The translations under genes and the position numbers were made by a program. A stretch of DNA of 64,000 nt, from assembly GCF_004570865.1 (NCBI RefSeq), contig NZ_SPQS01000010.1, forward strand, positions 124,001-188,000. The letters are read 5' to 3'. Each line of letters opens with the position of its first letter. Position 1 is the first letter of the stretch. The stretch comes from Bradyrhizobium frederickii (GTDB taxonomy: Bacteria > Pseudomonadota > Alphaproteobacteria > Rhizobiales > Xanthobacteraceae). Positions 1-8,820 of the stretch are shown here, in pieces. The notes below the pieces were generated by a model. It searched no databases. It was not told the origin of the DNA and saw nothing but the letters and a program-made list of their open reading frames with translations.

Positions 1-1
1 C

Positions 2-550
2 GCCCAGAGGGCGCCGGTGCCGACGCGGGTGCGCGGCACCATCGAAGCCGTCAACGGCGACACGATGCAGGTCAAGTCGCGCAGCGGCGAGGACGTCAAG
101 CTCCGCATCGCTCCCGACCTGAAGGTGTCAGGGATCACGAAGATCTCGCTCGCCGACATCAAGGTCGGCTCCTTCGTCGGCGCGACCACGGTGCCGGGAC
201 CGGACGGCGGCCAGAACGCCGTCGAGGTGCATGTGTTTCCGGAGAGCATGCGCGGCACCGGCGAGGGCTCGCGGCCCTATGACCTCAAGCCCAACTCCAG
301 CATGACCAATGCGACGGTGGCGGAAAGCGTCGTCGGCAATGACGGTCATACGCTGCTGGTCAAGTACAAGGACGGCGAGAAGAAGGTGTTCGTCGCCGAC
401 GGCACACCGGTGGTGACCTTCGTGCCCGGTGACAAATCCGACCTGAAGGCCGGAGCCAAGGTCATCGCCTTCGTGCAGCAATTGCCGGATGGCTCGTTCG
501 AGACCAACCGCGTCAGCGTCGGCCGCGACGGCCTGACGCCGCCGATGTGA
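2..550 (+). CDS. Conserved hypothetical protein, 5' end outside window (partial)
   Basis: The reading frame is open from base 2, so the gene probably starts upstream and only the last 182 residues are seen. The visible part begins with a beta-rich stretch (VRGTIEAVNGDTMQVKSR) that recalls OB-fold/DUF5666-type proteins in which a short motif of this kind is repeated; a second similar unit occurs near residue 100 (ATVAESVVGNDGHTLLVKYK). No catalytic motif is visible. A GTG at 17 could serve as an internal start but has no clear ribosome site. The function is unknown; a periplasmic location is a guess from family resemblance. A palindromic repeat follows the stop codon. Confidence 0.7.
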   Translation, partial: AQRAPVPTRVRGTIEAVNGDTMQVKSRSGEDVKLRIAPDLKVSGITKISLADIKVGSFVGATTVPGPDGGQNAVEVHVFPESMRGTGEGSRPYDLKPNSSMTNATVAESVVGNDGHTLLVKYKDGEKKVFVADGTPVVTFVPGDKSDLKAGAKVIAFVQQLPDGSFETNRVSVGRDGLTPPM

Positions 551-562
551 GAGGGGGCAATC

Positions 563-652
563 GTAGGGTGGGCAAAGGCGCGCCAGCGCCGTGCCCACGT
601 CTTTCTTGTTCGGCGAAAGGTGGTGGGCACGCTTTCGCTTTGCCCACCCTAC
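563..652. repeat. Intergenic palindromic repeat, 'GTAGGGTGGGCAAAG' family, copy 1
   Basis: The ends are perfect inverted repeats (GTAGGGTGGGCAAAG at 563-577 and its complement at 638-652), with inner GTGCCCAC/GTGGGCAC arms. Related copies lie at 3678-3800 and 54900-54976, always between genes. It sits between the 3' ends of two convergent genes. Confidence 0.85.
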
Positions 653-665
653 GGCACCGTCGCGC

Positions 666-1802
666 TCACACCGCAATGATATGATCGTCGATCTCGTCGA
701 TCCGGTTGACGCCGCACAGGCCCATGGTGGTGAGCAGCTCCTTCTGGATGATGTCGATCGCCTTGGCGACGCCGGCCTGGCCGCCGGCGCCGAGGCCATA
801 GGCATAGGCGCGGCCGATCATGCAGGATTTTGCGCCGAGCGCGAGCGCGCGCATCACGTCCTGGCCGGAGCGGATGCCGCCGTCGAACATGATCTCCATC
901 TTGTCGCCGACCGCATCGGCGATCTCGGGCAGCACCTCGATCGAGGACGGCGCGCCGTCGAGCTGACGGCCGCCATGGTTGGACACGACGAGGGCCTGCG
1001 CGCCGGTCTTGGCGGCTTCCTCGGCGTCCTCGACGTCGAGGATGCCCTTGATGATCAGCTTGCCCGGCCAGATGCTGCGGACCCACTCGACGTCCTTCCA
1101 GCTCAGCGACGTGTCGAACTGCGAGGCGGTCCATTCGGCAAGGCGGTTGAGATCCTCGGTGTTCTTCACGTGACCTGCAATGTTGCCGAAGGTGCGGCGC
1201 TTGCCCTGCAGCACGCCGGAGACCCAGCTGGGCTTGCTGGCGAAATCCAGCAGCTTCGACAGCGACCATTCGGGGGGCACCGTCATACCGTTCTTGATGT
1301 CGGCGTGGCGCTGGCCGATCACCTGCAGGTCCACGGTCAGCACCAGCGCGCTGCACTTGGCCGCGACCGCACGCTGGATCAATTCCTTGATGAAGCCGCG
1401 GTCCTTCATGACGTAGAGCTGAAACCAGAACGGCTTCTCGACGCTGGCGGCGATGTCCTCGATCGAGCAGATCGACATGGTCGATTGCGTGAACGGGATA
1501 CCGGCGGCCTGTGCGGCGCGGCAGGCGTGGATCTCGCCGTCGCCGTGCTGCATGCCGAGCAGGCCGACGGGCGCGAGCATCAGCGGCATGGTCGAGGGCT
1601 CGCCGAGGATCGTGGTCGAGGTGTCGCGCTTGGAGACGTCGACCAGGATGCGCTGGCGGAACTTGATCGCCTGCATGTCCTCGCGGTTGGCGCGCAGCGT
1701 CTCCTCGGCATAGGAGCCGCGGTCGCAATAGTCGAAGAATGCCTTCGGCACGCGGCGCTTATGCAGGGCGCGAAGATCGTCGATACAGGTGATATGTTTC
1801 AT
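666..1802 (-). CDS. lldD: FMN-dependent alpha-hydroxy-acid (L-lactate type) dehydrogenase
   Basis: This 378-residue protein belongs to the FMN-dependent alpha-hydroxy-acid dehydrogenase family (L-lactate dehydrogenase, glycolate oxidase), which oxidises L-2-hydroxy acids to 2-oxo acids. Diagnostic parts are APVGLLGMQHGDGE, FQLYVMKDR, LTVDLQVIGQRHADIKNG and the active-site region SNHGGRQLDGAPSS containing the catalytic His, then the phosphate-binding end FDGGIRSGQDVMRALALGA. The ATG at 1802 is chosen because GGGGA lies seven bases upstream; a TTG ten codons earlier has no such site. L-lactate is the likely substrate from family resemblance, but other 2-hydroxy acids are possible. Confidence 0.9.
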   Translation of the reverse strand: MKHITCIDDLRALHKRRVPKAFFDYCDRGSYAEETLRANREDMQAIKFRQRILVDVSKRDTSTTILGEPSTMPLMLAPVGLLGMQHGDGEIHACRAAQAAGIPFTQSTMSICSIEDIAASVEKPFWFQLYVMKDRGFIKELIQRAVAAKCSALVLTVDLQVIGQRHADIKNGMTVPPEWSLSKLLDFASKPSWVSGVLQGKRRTFGNIAGHVKNTEDLNRLAEWTASQFDTSLSWKDVEWVRSIWPGKLIIKGILDVEDAEEAAKTGAQALVVSNHGGRQLDGAPSSIEVLPEIADAVGDKMEIMFDGGIRSGQDVMRALALGAKSCMIGRAYAYGLGAGGQAGVAKAIDIIQKELLTTMGLCGVNRIDEIDDHIIAV

Positions 1803-1935
1803 GCTCGTTTCCCCGGCCCGTCTTGTATCCAAAAGTCTTGCTACCTAAGAGGCTTGCATCGGAAGATTTCGAGGTCATCTAGCATGGTTGGATGCACAGC
1901 CAAATCGTTTGCGGAAGGTTTTGCAGGAGGCCGCC

Positions 1936-2103
1936 ATGACCAAGCCGCACGCCGGACCTTCACCGGAAGAGATCAAGGAAAAGCATGATCTCGAGGAAGC
2001 GCTGGAAGAGGGGCTGGAAGAGACCTTTCCGGGCTCCGACCCCGTCAACGTCACCCAGCCGGCGCCGAGCCGGGAGGATGGCCACGTCAAACGCAGCAGC
2101 TAG
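1936..2103 (+). CDS. Small acidic conserved hypothetical protein
   Basis: A 55-residue protein rich in Glu and Lys, with the helical stretch EEIKEKHDLEEALEEGLEE followed by TFPGSDPVN. The start at 1936 has an AGGAGG ribosome site five to six bases upstream, stronger than at the in-frame TTG at 1888. No domain is recognised. The TFPGSDP motif recalls small hypothetical proteins often seen in rhizobia, but no function can be given. It stands alone between the lactate dehydrogenase gene (divergent) and glmM. Confidence 0.65.
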   Translation: MTKPHAGPSPEEIKEKHDLEEALEEGLEETFPGSDPVNVTQPAPSREDGHVKRSS

Positions 2104-2323
2104 CGCCGGTTCCGCCTTGTCGGCACTCTCTCGGGAACTGGAGTGTTAACAAGACGTTATTGGAATCGCGGCGGGCCTGGTTCCGTAATGATTTATCATA
2201 TTTCTTGAAGCCAAGTTAGCCGTGCAGGCATTATAAGACCCCAGCAAATCAGGGATGCGGGGCCTGTTCGGGCAGCCCGTGGTTGTCGAGGGGACTCCCT
2301 GATCGTTGCGTTGGGGGACGATT

Positions 2324-3667
2324 ATGAGCCGCAAATATTTCGGGACTGACGGGATTCGGGGCCGCGCCAACGGACTGATCACGCCGGAGCTCGCGCTCAA
2401 GGTCGGCCAGGCCGCAGGCCTTGCGTTTCAGCGCGGTGACCACCGCCACCGTGTCGTGATCGGCAAGGACACCCGCCTCTCGGGCTACATGATCGAATAC
2501 GCGATGGTCGCCGGCTTCACCTCGGTCGGCATGGACGTGCTGCTGGTCGGCCCGATGCCGACGCCGGCGGTCGCGATGCTGACCAAGTCGATGCGCGCCG
2601 ATCTCGGCGTCATGATCTCGGCGTCGCACAATCTGTTCGAGGACAACGGCATCAAGCTGTTCGGCCCGCAGGGCTTCAAGCTCTCCGACGACGTCGAGAG
2701 GCAGATCGAGCAGCTGCTCGACGAATCGCTCGACAAGAGGCTGGCACAGAGTGCGAGCTTGGGCCGCGCCCGCCGTATCGACGGCGTGCACGACCGCTAC
2801 ATCGAATTCGCCAAGCGCACGCTGCCGCGCGATCTGTCGCTCGACGGCCTGCGCGTCGTGGTCGATTGCGCCAACGGCGCCGCCTACAAGGTGGTGCCGG
2901 AAGCGCTGTGGGAGCTCGGCGCCGACGTCGTGCCGATCGGTGTCGAGCCCGATGGCTTCAACATCAACAAGGAATGCGGCTCGACCTCGCCGGAAGCGCT
3001 GTCGAAGAAGGTGCGGGAGATGCGCGCCGACATCGGCATCGCGCTCGACGGCGATGCCGATCGCGTCATCCTGGTCGATGAGCGCGGCCATATCGTCGAC
3101 GGCGACCAGCTGCTCGCGGTCATTGCACAGAGCTGGAAGGAAGACGGCCGGCTGTCGCGGCCGGGTATCGTCGCCACCGTGATGTCCAATCTCGGGCTCG
3201 AGCGCTTCCTGAACGGGCAGGGGCTCGATCTCGTCCGCACGCCGGTCGGCGACCGCTACGTGCTCGAGCAGATGCTGAGCGGCGGCTACAATCTCGGCGG
3301 CGAGCAGTCCGGCCACATCATCCTGTCCGACTACGCCACCACCGGCGACGGCTTCGTGGCGGCGTTGCAGGTGCTGGCGGTGGTGCAGAAGCTGCGCCGC
3401 CCCGTGTCCGAGGTCTGCCACCGCTTCGATCCGCTGCCGCAGATCCTCAAGAACGTCCGCCACAAGGGCGGCAAGCCGCTCGACGATTCCGACGTCAAGT
3501 CGGCGATCTCCGACGGCGAGAAGCGGCTCAACGGCCACGGCCGCCTGCTGATCCGCTCCTCCGGCACCGAGCCGGTGATCCGCGTCATGGGCGAGGGCGA
3601 GGATCGCAACCTGGTCGAGGACGTCGTCGACACCATCGTCTCCGCGCTGGGCCAGGCCGCGGCGTAA
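2324..3667 (+). CDS. glmM: Phosphoglucosamine mutase
   Basis: The 447-residue protein converts glucosamine-6-phosphate to glucosamine-1-phosphate, the step before UDP-N-acetylglucosamine in peptidoglycan and lipopolysaccharide synthesis. The N-terminus RKYFGTDGIRGRAN is typical. The phosphoserine loop SASHN is at residues 99-103 (Ser101 is the phosphorylated residue), the magnesium site DGDADR is near residue 241, and the C-terminal phosphate-binding loop is RSSGTEPVIRVM. Length matches the family. The ATG at 2324 follows GGGGGACG; an in-frame TTG at 2306 is less likely. The gene is not next to folP or ftsH in this window and appears to be a single transcription unit. Confidence 0.97.
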   Translation: MSRKYFGTDGIRGRANGLITPELALKVGQAAGLAFQRGDHRHRVVIGKDTRLSGYMIEYAMVAGFTSVGMDVLLVGPMPTPAVAMLTKSMRADLGVMISASHNLFEDNGIKLFGPQGFKLSDDVERQIEQLLDESLDKRLAQSASLGRARRIDGVHDRYIEFAKRTLPRDLSLDGLRVVVDCANGAAYKVVPEALWELGADVVPIGVEPDGFNINKECGSTSPEALSKKVREMRADIGIALDGDADRVILVDERGHIVDGDQLLAVIAQSWKEDGRLSRPGIVATVMSNLGLERFLNGQGLDLVRTPVGDRYVLEQMLSGGYNLGGEQSGHIILSDYATTGDGFVAALQVLAVVQKLRRPVSEVCHRFDPLPQILKNVRHKGGKPLDDSDVKSAISDGEKRLNGHGRLLIRSSGTEPVIRVMGEGEDRNLVEDVVDTIVSALGQAAA

Positions 3668-3677
3668 GCCACATATC

Positions 3678-3800
3678 GCAGGGTGGGCAAAGCGACTTGT
3701 CCGCCGTAGCTCGAAGAGCGAAGGCGGAAGCGTGCCCACGCTTCTGTTTCCGTATCGGACAGATGGTGGGCACGGCGCGTTGCGCCTTTGCCTATCCTAC
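3678..3800. repeat. Palindromic repeat, 'GTAGGGTGGGCAAAG' family, copy 2 (degenerate)
   Basis: CGCAGGGTGGGCAAAG near 3677 is matched in reverse by CCTTTGCCTATCCTAC-like sequence ending at 3800, with inner GTGCCCAC and GTGGGCAC arms. It fills most of the space between glmM and the exporter gene. Confidence 0.75.
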
Positions 3801-3923
3801 GATAGCGGACTCGCGGAGAAGGTAGGACGCGCGCATCCCAGCTATCGAGGATTGGTGGTGGTTCGGCCGCCGTCGGCATCGTAGTTAGGCGTTGCGGCGG
3901 TTCGCCGCGCCGGGATCGCTGCA

Positions 3924-5171
3924 TTGAACAAGCCTGTCGTCGTCTCAGAGGAAACGCTGACCGAGCCCGTCGTCGTCGCTGAGATGGCGCCGGCCGCCAA
4001 GGCCGCGGGGCCGGCTTATATCGTGCTCGCCGGCATCAGCTTCTCGCACTTCCTCAACGACACCATGCAGTCGCTGATCGCCTCGGTGTATCCGATCCTG
4101 AAGGACACCTACGCGCTCGATTTCGCGCAGATCGGCATGATCACGCTCGCCTTCCAGTTCACGGCCTCGCTGCTGCAGCCCGTGGTCGGGCACTACACCG
4201 ACAAGAAGGCGCAGCCTTACTCGCTGGCGATCGGCATGGCCTCGACCTTCTTCGGCCTGCTGCTGCTCAGCGCCGCGCAGCAATATCTCGTCATCCTCGT
4301 CGCCGCCGCGCTGGTTGGCCTCGGCTCGGCGGTGTTTCACCCGGAGTCCGCGCGCATCGCGCGGCTCGCCTCCGGCGGCCGCTACGGCTTTGCGCAATCG
4401 GTGTTCCAGCTCGGCGGCAGCTTCGGCACCTCGATGGGGCCGGTGCTGGCGGCGCTGATCGTGGTGCCGTTCGGGCAGGGCAGCATCGCCTGGTTCTCCT
4501 CGATCGCGTTCCTGGCGATCCTCATCCTGTGGCGCATCGGCCGCTGGTACGCGCCGCAGATCAAGGCGAAGAAGATGGCGGCGGTTCAAGCCCATCCCGA
4601 CGCGCCGAGCTCGCGCCGCGTCGCCGTCGCGCTGCTCGTGCTGGTGGCGCTGCTGTTCTCGAAACAGCTCTACGTCTCGAGCCTGTCGAGCTACTACATC
4701 TTCTATTTGATCGACCGCTTCGGCGTGTCGACGCAGGCCGCGCAGATCTACCTGTTCATCTTCCTGGCGGCGAACGCGGTCGGCGCGTTTCTCGGTGGCC
4801 CGCTCGGCGATCGCTTCGGCCGCAAGATCGTGATCTGGATGTCGATCCTCGGCGCGCTGCCGTTCACGCTGGCATTGCCCCATGCCGGGCTCGCTGCCAG
4901 CGCGGTGCTCAGTATCGTCATCGGCCTGATCATCTCCTCGACGACGTCGTCGATCATCGTGTTCGCGCAGGAGCTGGTGCCGCATCGCTTCGGCATGATC
5001 TCCGGCGTGTTCTTCGGCGTTGCCTTCGGCATCGGGGGCCTTGGGGCCGCCGTGCTCGGCAAGCTCGCCGACCACACCTCGATCGAGTTCGTCTACCAGG
5101 TCTGCGCTTATCTGCCGGCGATCGGCCTGCTTGCGGTGTTCCTGCCCAAGCTGCCGCGGCACACGCGTTAA
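3924..5171 (+). CDS. MFS exporter, fosmidomycin-resistance (Fsr) type
   Basis: A 415-residue inner-membrane protein with about twelve hydrophobic segments. The first helix contains SFSHFLNDTMQSLIASVYPILKD in the region of residues 43-65, matching the Fsr family signature of a helix with H-x(2)-ND followed by a QSL motif, and the MFS loop motif appears as GPLGDRFGRK near residue 292. Family members export fosmidomycin and related compounds by proton antiport; the native substrate here is not known. The start is a TTG at 3924, chosen because it is the first start in frame and gives the usual N-terminal tail; a weaker alternative is the ATG at 3984. Confidence 0.85.
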   Translation: MNKPVVVSEETLTEPVVVAEMAPAAKAAGPAYIVLAGISFSHFLNDTMQSLIASVYPILKDTYALDFAQIGMITLAFQFTASLLQPVVGHYTDKKAQPYSLAIGMASTFFGLLLLSAAQQYLVILVAAALVGLGSAVFHPESARIARLASGGRYGFAQSVFQLGGSFGTSMGPVLAALIVVPFGQGSIAWFSSIAFLAILILWRIGRWYAPQIKAKKMAAVQAHPDAPSSRRVAVALLVLVALLFSKQLYVSSLSSYYIFYLIDRFGVSTQAAQIYLFIFLAANAVGAFLGGPLGDRFGRKIVIWMSILGALPFTLALPHAGLAASAVLSIVIGLIISSTTSSIIVFAQELVPHRFGMISGVFFGVAFGIGGLGAAVLGKLADHTSIEFVYQVCAYLPAIGLLAVFLPKLPRHTR

Positions 5172-5408
5172 CGCGCCCTCTCTCGCTGCAGCGCACGTTC
5201 ACGGATCGTTAGCAATTGCGGCCAAGTCGCCGCACTTGATGCGGCATTCCTGCAACGCTCACGCGCCGTGCACGCGAGCGGTGAGAAAAAATCAACCTTA
5301 AAAATTAGGGTTAAGTGGCGCTTAAACATTTGCTGGCATCGTCCGCTCCGTGAGTTTCCAGAACGTGAGGCCTGCGTATTTGCCTCACCGGCCAAAAGGA
5401 CGAAGCCA

Positions 5409-6239
5409 ATGCGTAGCGTTAAGTCTCTCCTTGCCGCGGGTGCGGCAACCCTGATCTCGTCGATGGCTTTCGGCGCGGACATGCCGATCGCGGCGCCCCC
5501 GCCCATGTACGCGCCGCCCGCTCCGCCGGCCGACTTCGGCGGCTGGTATCTGCGCGGCGACATCGGCATGACCAACCAGAGCGCCAAGCGCATCGAGAGC
5601 GCCCTGCCGGCCGGGTATTCGAAGACGACGGAAGGCATCGGCTTCGACTCCTCGCCGCTGTTCGGTCTCGGCGTCGGCTATCGCTTCAACAACTGGTTCC
5701 GCGGCGACGTGATCGGGCAGTATCGCGGCAAGGCCAACCTGCACGGTGCCGACAACGTCATCGGGCCCGGCTTCGTCGGCTCCAACAATTACAGCGGCAG
5801 CAAGTCCGAATGGGTCGTCATGGCCAACGCCTATGTCGATCTCGGCACCTGGTGGTGCATCACTCCGTTCATCGGCGCGGGTGTCGGCGGTTCCTATAAC
5901 AAGATCAGCGGCTTCCGCGACGACGGCGTGTCGTACAGCCCGTTGCTCAACAACAGCGTCGCCTACTTCGCCGACAACGGAAAGTGGAATTTTGCCTGGG
6001 CCGCTCACGCGGGCCTCGCCTACAAGGTCAATCCCGGGTTCACGGTCGAACTGGCCTACAGCTACATGAACCTCGGCGACGCAGCGCCCGGCAATTACCG
6101 CCTTTTCGACAACAGCGCCTCGGGCCCGACCACGATCAAGATCAAGGAGCTCACCTCGCACGACGTCAAGCTCGGCGTGCGCTGGGATCTCAACAGCCCG
6201 CCGGTCTACGCGCCGCCGCCGCTCGTCACCAAAGGCTGA
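5409..6239 (+). CDS. Outer-membrane beta-barrel protein, Omp25/31 family
   Basis: A 276-residue secreted protein. Residues 1-21 form a signal peptide (MRSVKSLLAAGAATLISSMA then FGAD), followed by a proline-rich linker (APPPMYAPPAPP) and an eight-stranded barrel with alternating residues, ending in VKLGVRWDL and a proline-rich tail. This is the layout of the rhizobial Omp25/Omp31 (RopB-like) family, which are structural outer-membrane proteins. The ATG at 5409 is chosen because it begins the signal peptide and follows AAAAGGACG. An intrinsic terminator follows at 6269. A second, distantly related barrel gene follows on the same strand. Confidence 0.85.
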   Translation: MRSVKSLLAAGAATLISSMAFGADMPIAAPPPMYAPPAPPADFGGWYLRGDIGMTNQSAKRIESALPAGYSKTTEGIGFDSSPLFGLGVGYRFNNWFRGDVIGQYRGKANLHGADNVIGPGFVGSNNYSGSKSEWVVMANAYVDLGTWWCITPFIGAGVGGSYNKISGFRDDGVSYSPLLNNSVAYFADNGKWNFAWAAHAGLAYKVNPGFTVELAYSYMNLGDAAPGNYRLFDNSASGPTTIKIKELTSHDVKLGVRWDLNSPPVYAPPPLVTKG

Positions 6240-6268
6240 TCGCAAGCCTCATCACTTAAGCTTTCTTA

Positions 6269-6297
6269 ACGGCGCGGGAGCAACCCGCGCCGTTTTG
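6269..6297 (+). terminator. Rho-independent terminator after the Omp25-like gene
   Basis: A perfect ten-base stem ACGGCGCGGG / CCCGCGCCGT with a five-base loop, followed by TTTTG. It lies 30 bases after the stop codon. Confidence 0.85.
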
Positions 6298-6406
6298 CTT
6301 TGCGTATTTTTCATGGCGAGCAGCGGCGAAGGCGGCTCACGCAACCATTGGTTAAGGTTAACGGGCCATGATCATCGCAACAGTTCGAGTCCGATGGAGC
6401 GTTGCG

Positions 6407-7234
6407 ATGCGTGGGCTTTTGTTGGCGGCAGCGATGTTGGGGACGGTGTCTGCCGCGCACGCGGCCGATATGCCTGACCTGCCGATCCTGCGCGGCAGCT
6501 TCACCGACGGGCTGACGAGATCGGCCGTCAACTGGCAGGGCTCGTATATCGGAGCGCAGGCCGGCTATGGCTCGTCCGACGAGAACTTCAACGGCTCGAC
6601 CAGCAACATGATGGCCGCCTTGTTGGCGGATACGCTGATCGAGAGCTCGATGGGCGTGTCCCAGTGGAATCTCGGACTGGGCAAAGCCTCGCAGCGCACG
6701 ACCGGTTACGGCGCCTTCGTCGGCTACAACGCGCAATGGGACGATGTCGTGATGGGCATCGAAGTGAGCTGGCTGCACGGCAAGTTCGGGGGGATGACGT
6801 CGGCCAGCGAAAGGCGCGTCAGCGCCACCGCTCTGTCAGACGGCAATTTCCATGATGTCACGGCGACGTCCACGTCTTCGATCAGCATCAGCGACATCGG
6901 AACGTTCCGCGGCCGCGCCGCTTACGCATGGGGATGCTTCCTGCCCTACATGTTCGGGGGTCTCGCGCTCGGCAATGCCGATATCATACGTACCGTCAAC
7001 GTGCAGGATCGCGTCAGTCCGACCCAGTTTGGGATTTACACGCCGCTGGCGCCGTTGAGCTCGACCGATGCCCAGCATAGTCACCTGATCTACGGCTACA
7101 CGGCCGGTGTCGGTGTCGATGTCAATCTGGTCGGCGGCCTGTTCGTGCGCGCGGAGTATGAATACATTCGCTTCGCCGCCCAGGTCGACACCAGCATCAA
7201 CACCGTCCGCGCCGGCCTCGGCTACAAGTTCTGA
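6407..7234 (+). CDS. Outer-membrane beta-barrel protein
   Basis: A 275-residue protein with a signal peptide (MRGLLLAAAMLGTVSAAHA, cleavage before ADMPDLP) and a barrel region beginning WQGSYIGAQAGYG and ending GLGYKF, whose terminal Phe is the usual outer-membrane insertion signal. The GFVGYN-like turn (GAFVGYNAQW) and the final VRAEYEYIRFA strand place it with rhizobial Omp25-like porin-family proteins. The ATG at 6407 begins the signal peptide; an ATG at 6368 would add 13 unlikely residues. It probably has its own promoter because a terminator separates it from the preceding barrel gene. Confidence 0.8.
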   Translation: MRGLLLAAAMLGTVSAAHAADMPDLPILRGSFTDGLTRSAVNWQGSYIGAQAGYGSSDENFNGSTSNMMAALLADTLIESSMGVSQWNLGLGKASQRTTGYGAFVGYNAQWDDVVMGIEVSWLHGKFGGMTSASERRVSATALSDGNFHDVTATSTSSISISDIGTFRGRAAYAWGCFLPYMFGGLALGNADIIRTVNVQDRVSPTQFGIYTPLAPLSSTDAQHSHLIYGYTAGVGVDVNLVGGLFVRAEYEYIRFAAQVDTSINTVRAGLGYKF

Positions 7235-7309
7235 CGCAAGGTCGCCGCGCCGCAGTTGACAGTTTCGCTCCGTCCTGATGCTCTGTCGCTCCATAGCGGG
7301 GCGGCGGCG

Positions 7310-7900
7310 ATGAAGGTCTACGGCGACAGCAATTCCGGAAACTGTCTGAAGGTGAAGTGGGTCTGCGATCATCTCGCATTGCCCTACCAGTGGGTCGAGA
7401 TCGACACCCGCAAGGGCGAGACGCGCACGGCGCAATTCCTCGAGATGAACGGCGCCGGCCAGGTGCCCACGGTCGCGTTCGACGACGGCCGCACGCTGGC
7501 GCAGTCCAACGCCATCATCCGCTATCTCGCCCGCGACAGCGCGCTCGTTCCGCGCGACGCCTTTGTGGCCGCGAAGATGGATGAATGGCTGTTCTGGGAG
7601 CAGTACAGCCACGAGCCCTATATCGCGGTGTGCCGCTTCCTGCTCGTCTATCTCGGCAAGGACGCATCCGAGCTCGACCCCGAGAAGGTCAAGCGCGGCT
7701 ATGCGGCACTCGACCGCATGGAGCAGCATCTGGCGGCCAGCCGTTTCTTCGCCGGCGAAGCGGTTTCGCTCGCCGACGTCTCGCTGCTCGCTTATACCCG
7801 CGTGGCGCACGAAGGCGGCTTCGACCTCGACCGCTATGCTTCCGTCCGCCGCTGGATCGGCGACGTCGAAGCGTTTCTTGGTCTTCCGCCGGCGCGCTGA
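7310..7900 (+). CDS. Glutathione S-transferase family protein
   Basis: A 196-residue protein with an N-terminal thioredoxin-like half (MKVYGDSNSGNCLKVKWVCD, then NGAGQVPTVAFDD with the cis-Pro, and LAQSNAIIRYLA containing the glutathione-binding SNAI) and an all-helical C-terminal half (LADVSLLAYTRVA). This is a soluble glutathione transferase fold. The catalytic residue is probably Ser8 or Ser10 in DSNSGN. The substrate is unknown. The ATG at 7310 is preferred since it begins the first beta strand. The stop lies 16 bases before the next gene, so the two may be co-transcribed. Confidence 0.85.
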   Translation: MKVYGDSNSGNCLKVKWVCDHLALPYQWVEIDTRKGETRTAQFLEMNGAGQVPTVAFDDGRTLAQSNAIIRYLARDSALVPRDAFVAAKMDEWLFWEQYSHEPYIAVCRFLLVYLGKDASELDPEKVKRGYAALDRMEQHLAASRFFAGEAVSLADVSLLAYTRVAHEGGFDLDRYASVRRWIGDVEAFLGLPPAR

Positions 7901-7916
7901 GGTTGGAGTTTTCGAC

Positions 7917-8375
7917 ATGAGCACCGTCTCGATTCGCGGCGCCCGCCGCGACGACGTTCCCGCGATCGTGGCGATGCTGGCCGACGATCATCTCGGCCGC
8001 GCGCGCGAGCGCGTCGAGGATCCGTTGCCCGCCGCTTATTACGACGCGTTCGCGCGGATCGAGCGCGATCCGAACCTCGCGCTCGTGGTGGCCGAGAGCG
8101 AGGGCAGGGTGGTCGGCTGCCTGCAACTCGCGATCCTGCCGGGCATCAGCTCGCAAGGCGGCAGTCGCGGTCTGCTCGAGGACGTGCGCGTTGCCACCGA
8201 TTGTCGCAGCCGCGGCATCGGCGAGCAATTGGTGCAATGGGCGGTGGCGGAGGCCAAGGCACGCGGCTGCAATCTGGTTGAATTGCTGACGCACCACACG
8301 CGAACCGACGCGCAGCGCTTCTACAAGCGGCTTGGATTCACGGCGAGTCACGTCGGTATGACCGTCCGCTTTTGA
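7917..8375 (+). CDS. GNAT-family N-acetyltransferase
   Basis: A 152-residue protein with the GNAT fold: beta strand SIRGARRDDVPAIVAM, core strand RVVGCLQLAILPGIS, the acetyl-CoA pyrophosphate loop RSRGIGEQLVQWAVAEA and the end RFYKRLGFTAS. It would transfer an acetyl group from acetyl-CoA to an unidentified amine. The ATG at 7917 follows GGTTGGAG. It lies directly behind the GST gene, which suggests a two-gene detoxification-type operon; that role is inference. Confidence 0.85.
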   Translation: MSTVSIRGARRDDVPAIVAMLADDHLGRARERVEDPLPAAYYDAFARIERDPNLALVVAESEGRVVGCLQLAILPGISSQGGSRGLLEDVRVATDCRSRGIGEQLVQWAVAEAKARGCNLVELLTHHTRTDAQRFYKRLGFTASHVGMTVRF

Positions 8376-8534
8376 GGCAGCATCGCGCGCGAGCGTTGCA
8401 CAATCAGTAAATTCAGAGCGCGCATTCGTTCGTGTTAAGAGCCGGTAAACTACCCGCCGGTCGTTCACGTTGATGAAGGAACGAACGGTGCTAGGCAGCG
8501 TCAGAAACCGGGCTCGGTCGGTTCGGGGATTTCG

Positions 8535-8741
8535 ATGACAAGCTATTCCATGATCAAGGTCGGCAACGATTACGTCGTGCAGGCCAACGACAAATGCATT
8601 TTGAAAGTCGGCAGCCGCCGCCGGGCCGCGCAATTGATCAGCGAGGCCACGGACTTGCTGAATGCGCTCGCGGTCGTGGAATCCCCCGATATCGCACCGG
8701 AAGCGCCTACACCCCAGCGTGAGACGCCGGAACTTCCTTGA
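8535..8741 (+). CDS. Small conserved hypothetical protein
   Basis: A 68-residue protein with the beginning MTSYSMIKVGNDYVVQANDK, a helix RRRAAQLISEATDLLNAL, and a proline-rich acidic tail. No domain is recognised. It precedes the serC leader and could be read through into it, though 79 bases separate the two. The start at 8535 follows GGGGATTTCG, an acceptable ribosome site. Confidence 0.6.
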   Translation: MTSYSMIKVGNDYVVQANDKCILKVGSRRRAAQLISEATDLLNALAVVESPDIAPEAPTPQRETPELP

Positions 8742-8770
8742 CTGCTCTGCCCGATTCCCGTATCAGCCGC

Positions 8771-8820
8771 GGCGGGACACCTCCCCCCAACGGGAGGCTT
8801 ACTATCTGGAAGGGTAGACG
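8771..8820 (+). promoter_or_regulatory. Candidate serC leader RNA (cis-regulatory)
   Basis: Two hairpins directly precede the serC start codon. The first pairs CCTCCC (8780-8785) with GGGAGG (8792-8797). The second pairs CTATC (8802-8806) with GGTAG (8813-8817), with TGGAAG in the loop, so the serC ribosome-binding purines GGAAGGG are partly held in the hairpin. A conserved 'serC RNA motif' with hairpins next to the start codon is known upstream of serC in alphaproteobacteria; the match here is from memory of that family and not from an alignment. Confidence 0.55.

Noticed and set aside
591..1988. Long plus-strand reading frame opposite the lactate dehydrogenase gene
   Set aside because: It is the antisense shadow of lldD in GC-rich DNA; the predicted protein is a low-complexity Ala/Arg/His mixture without a domain.
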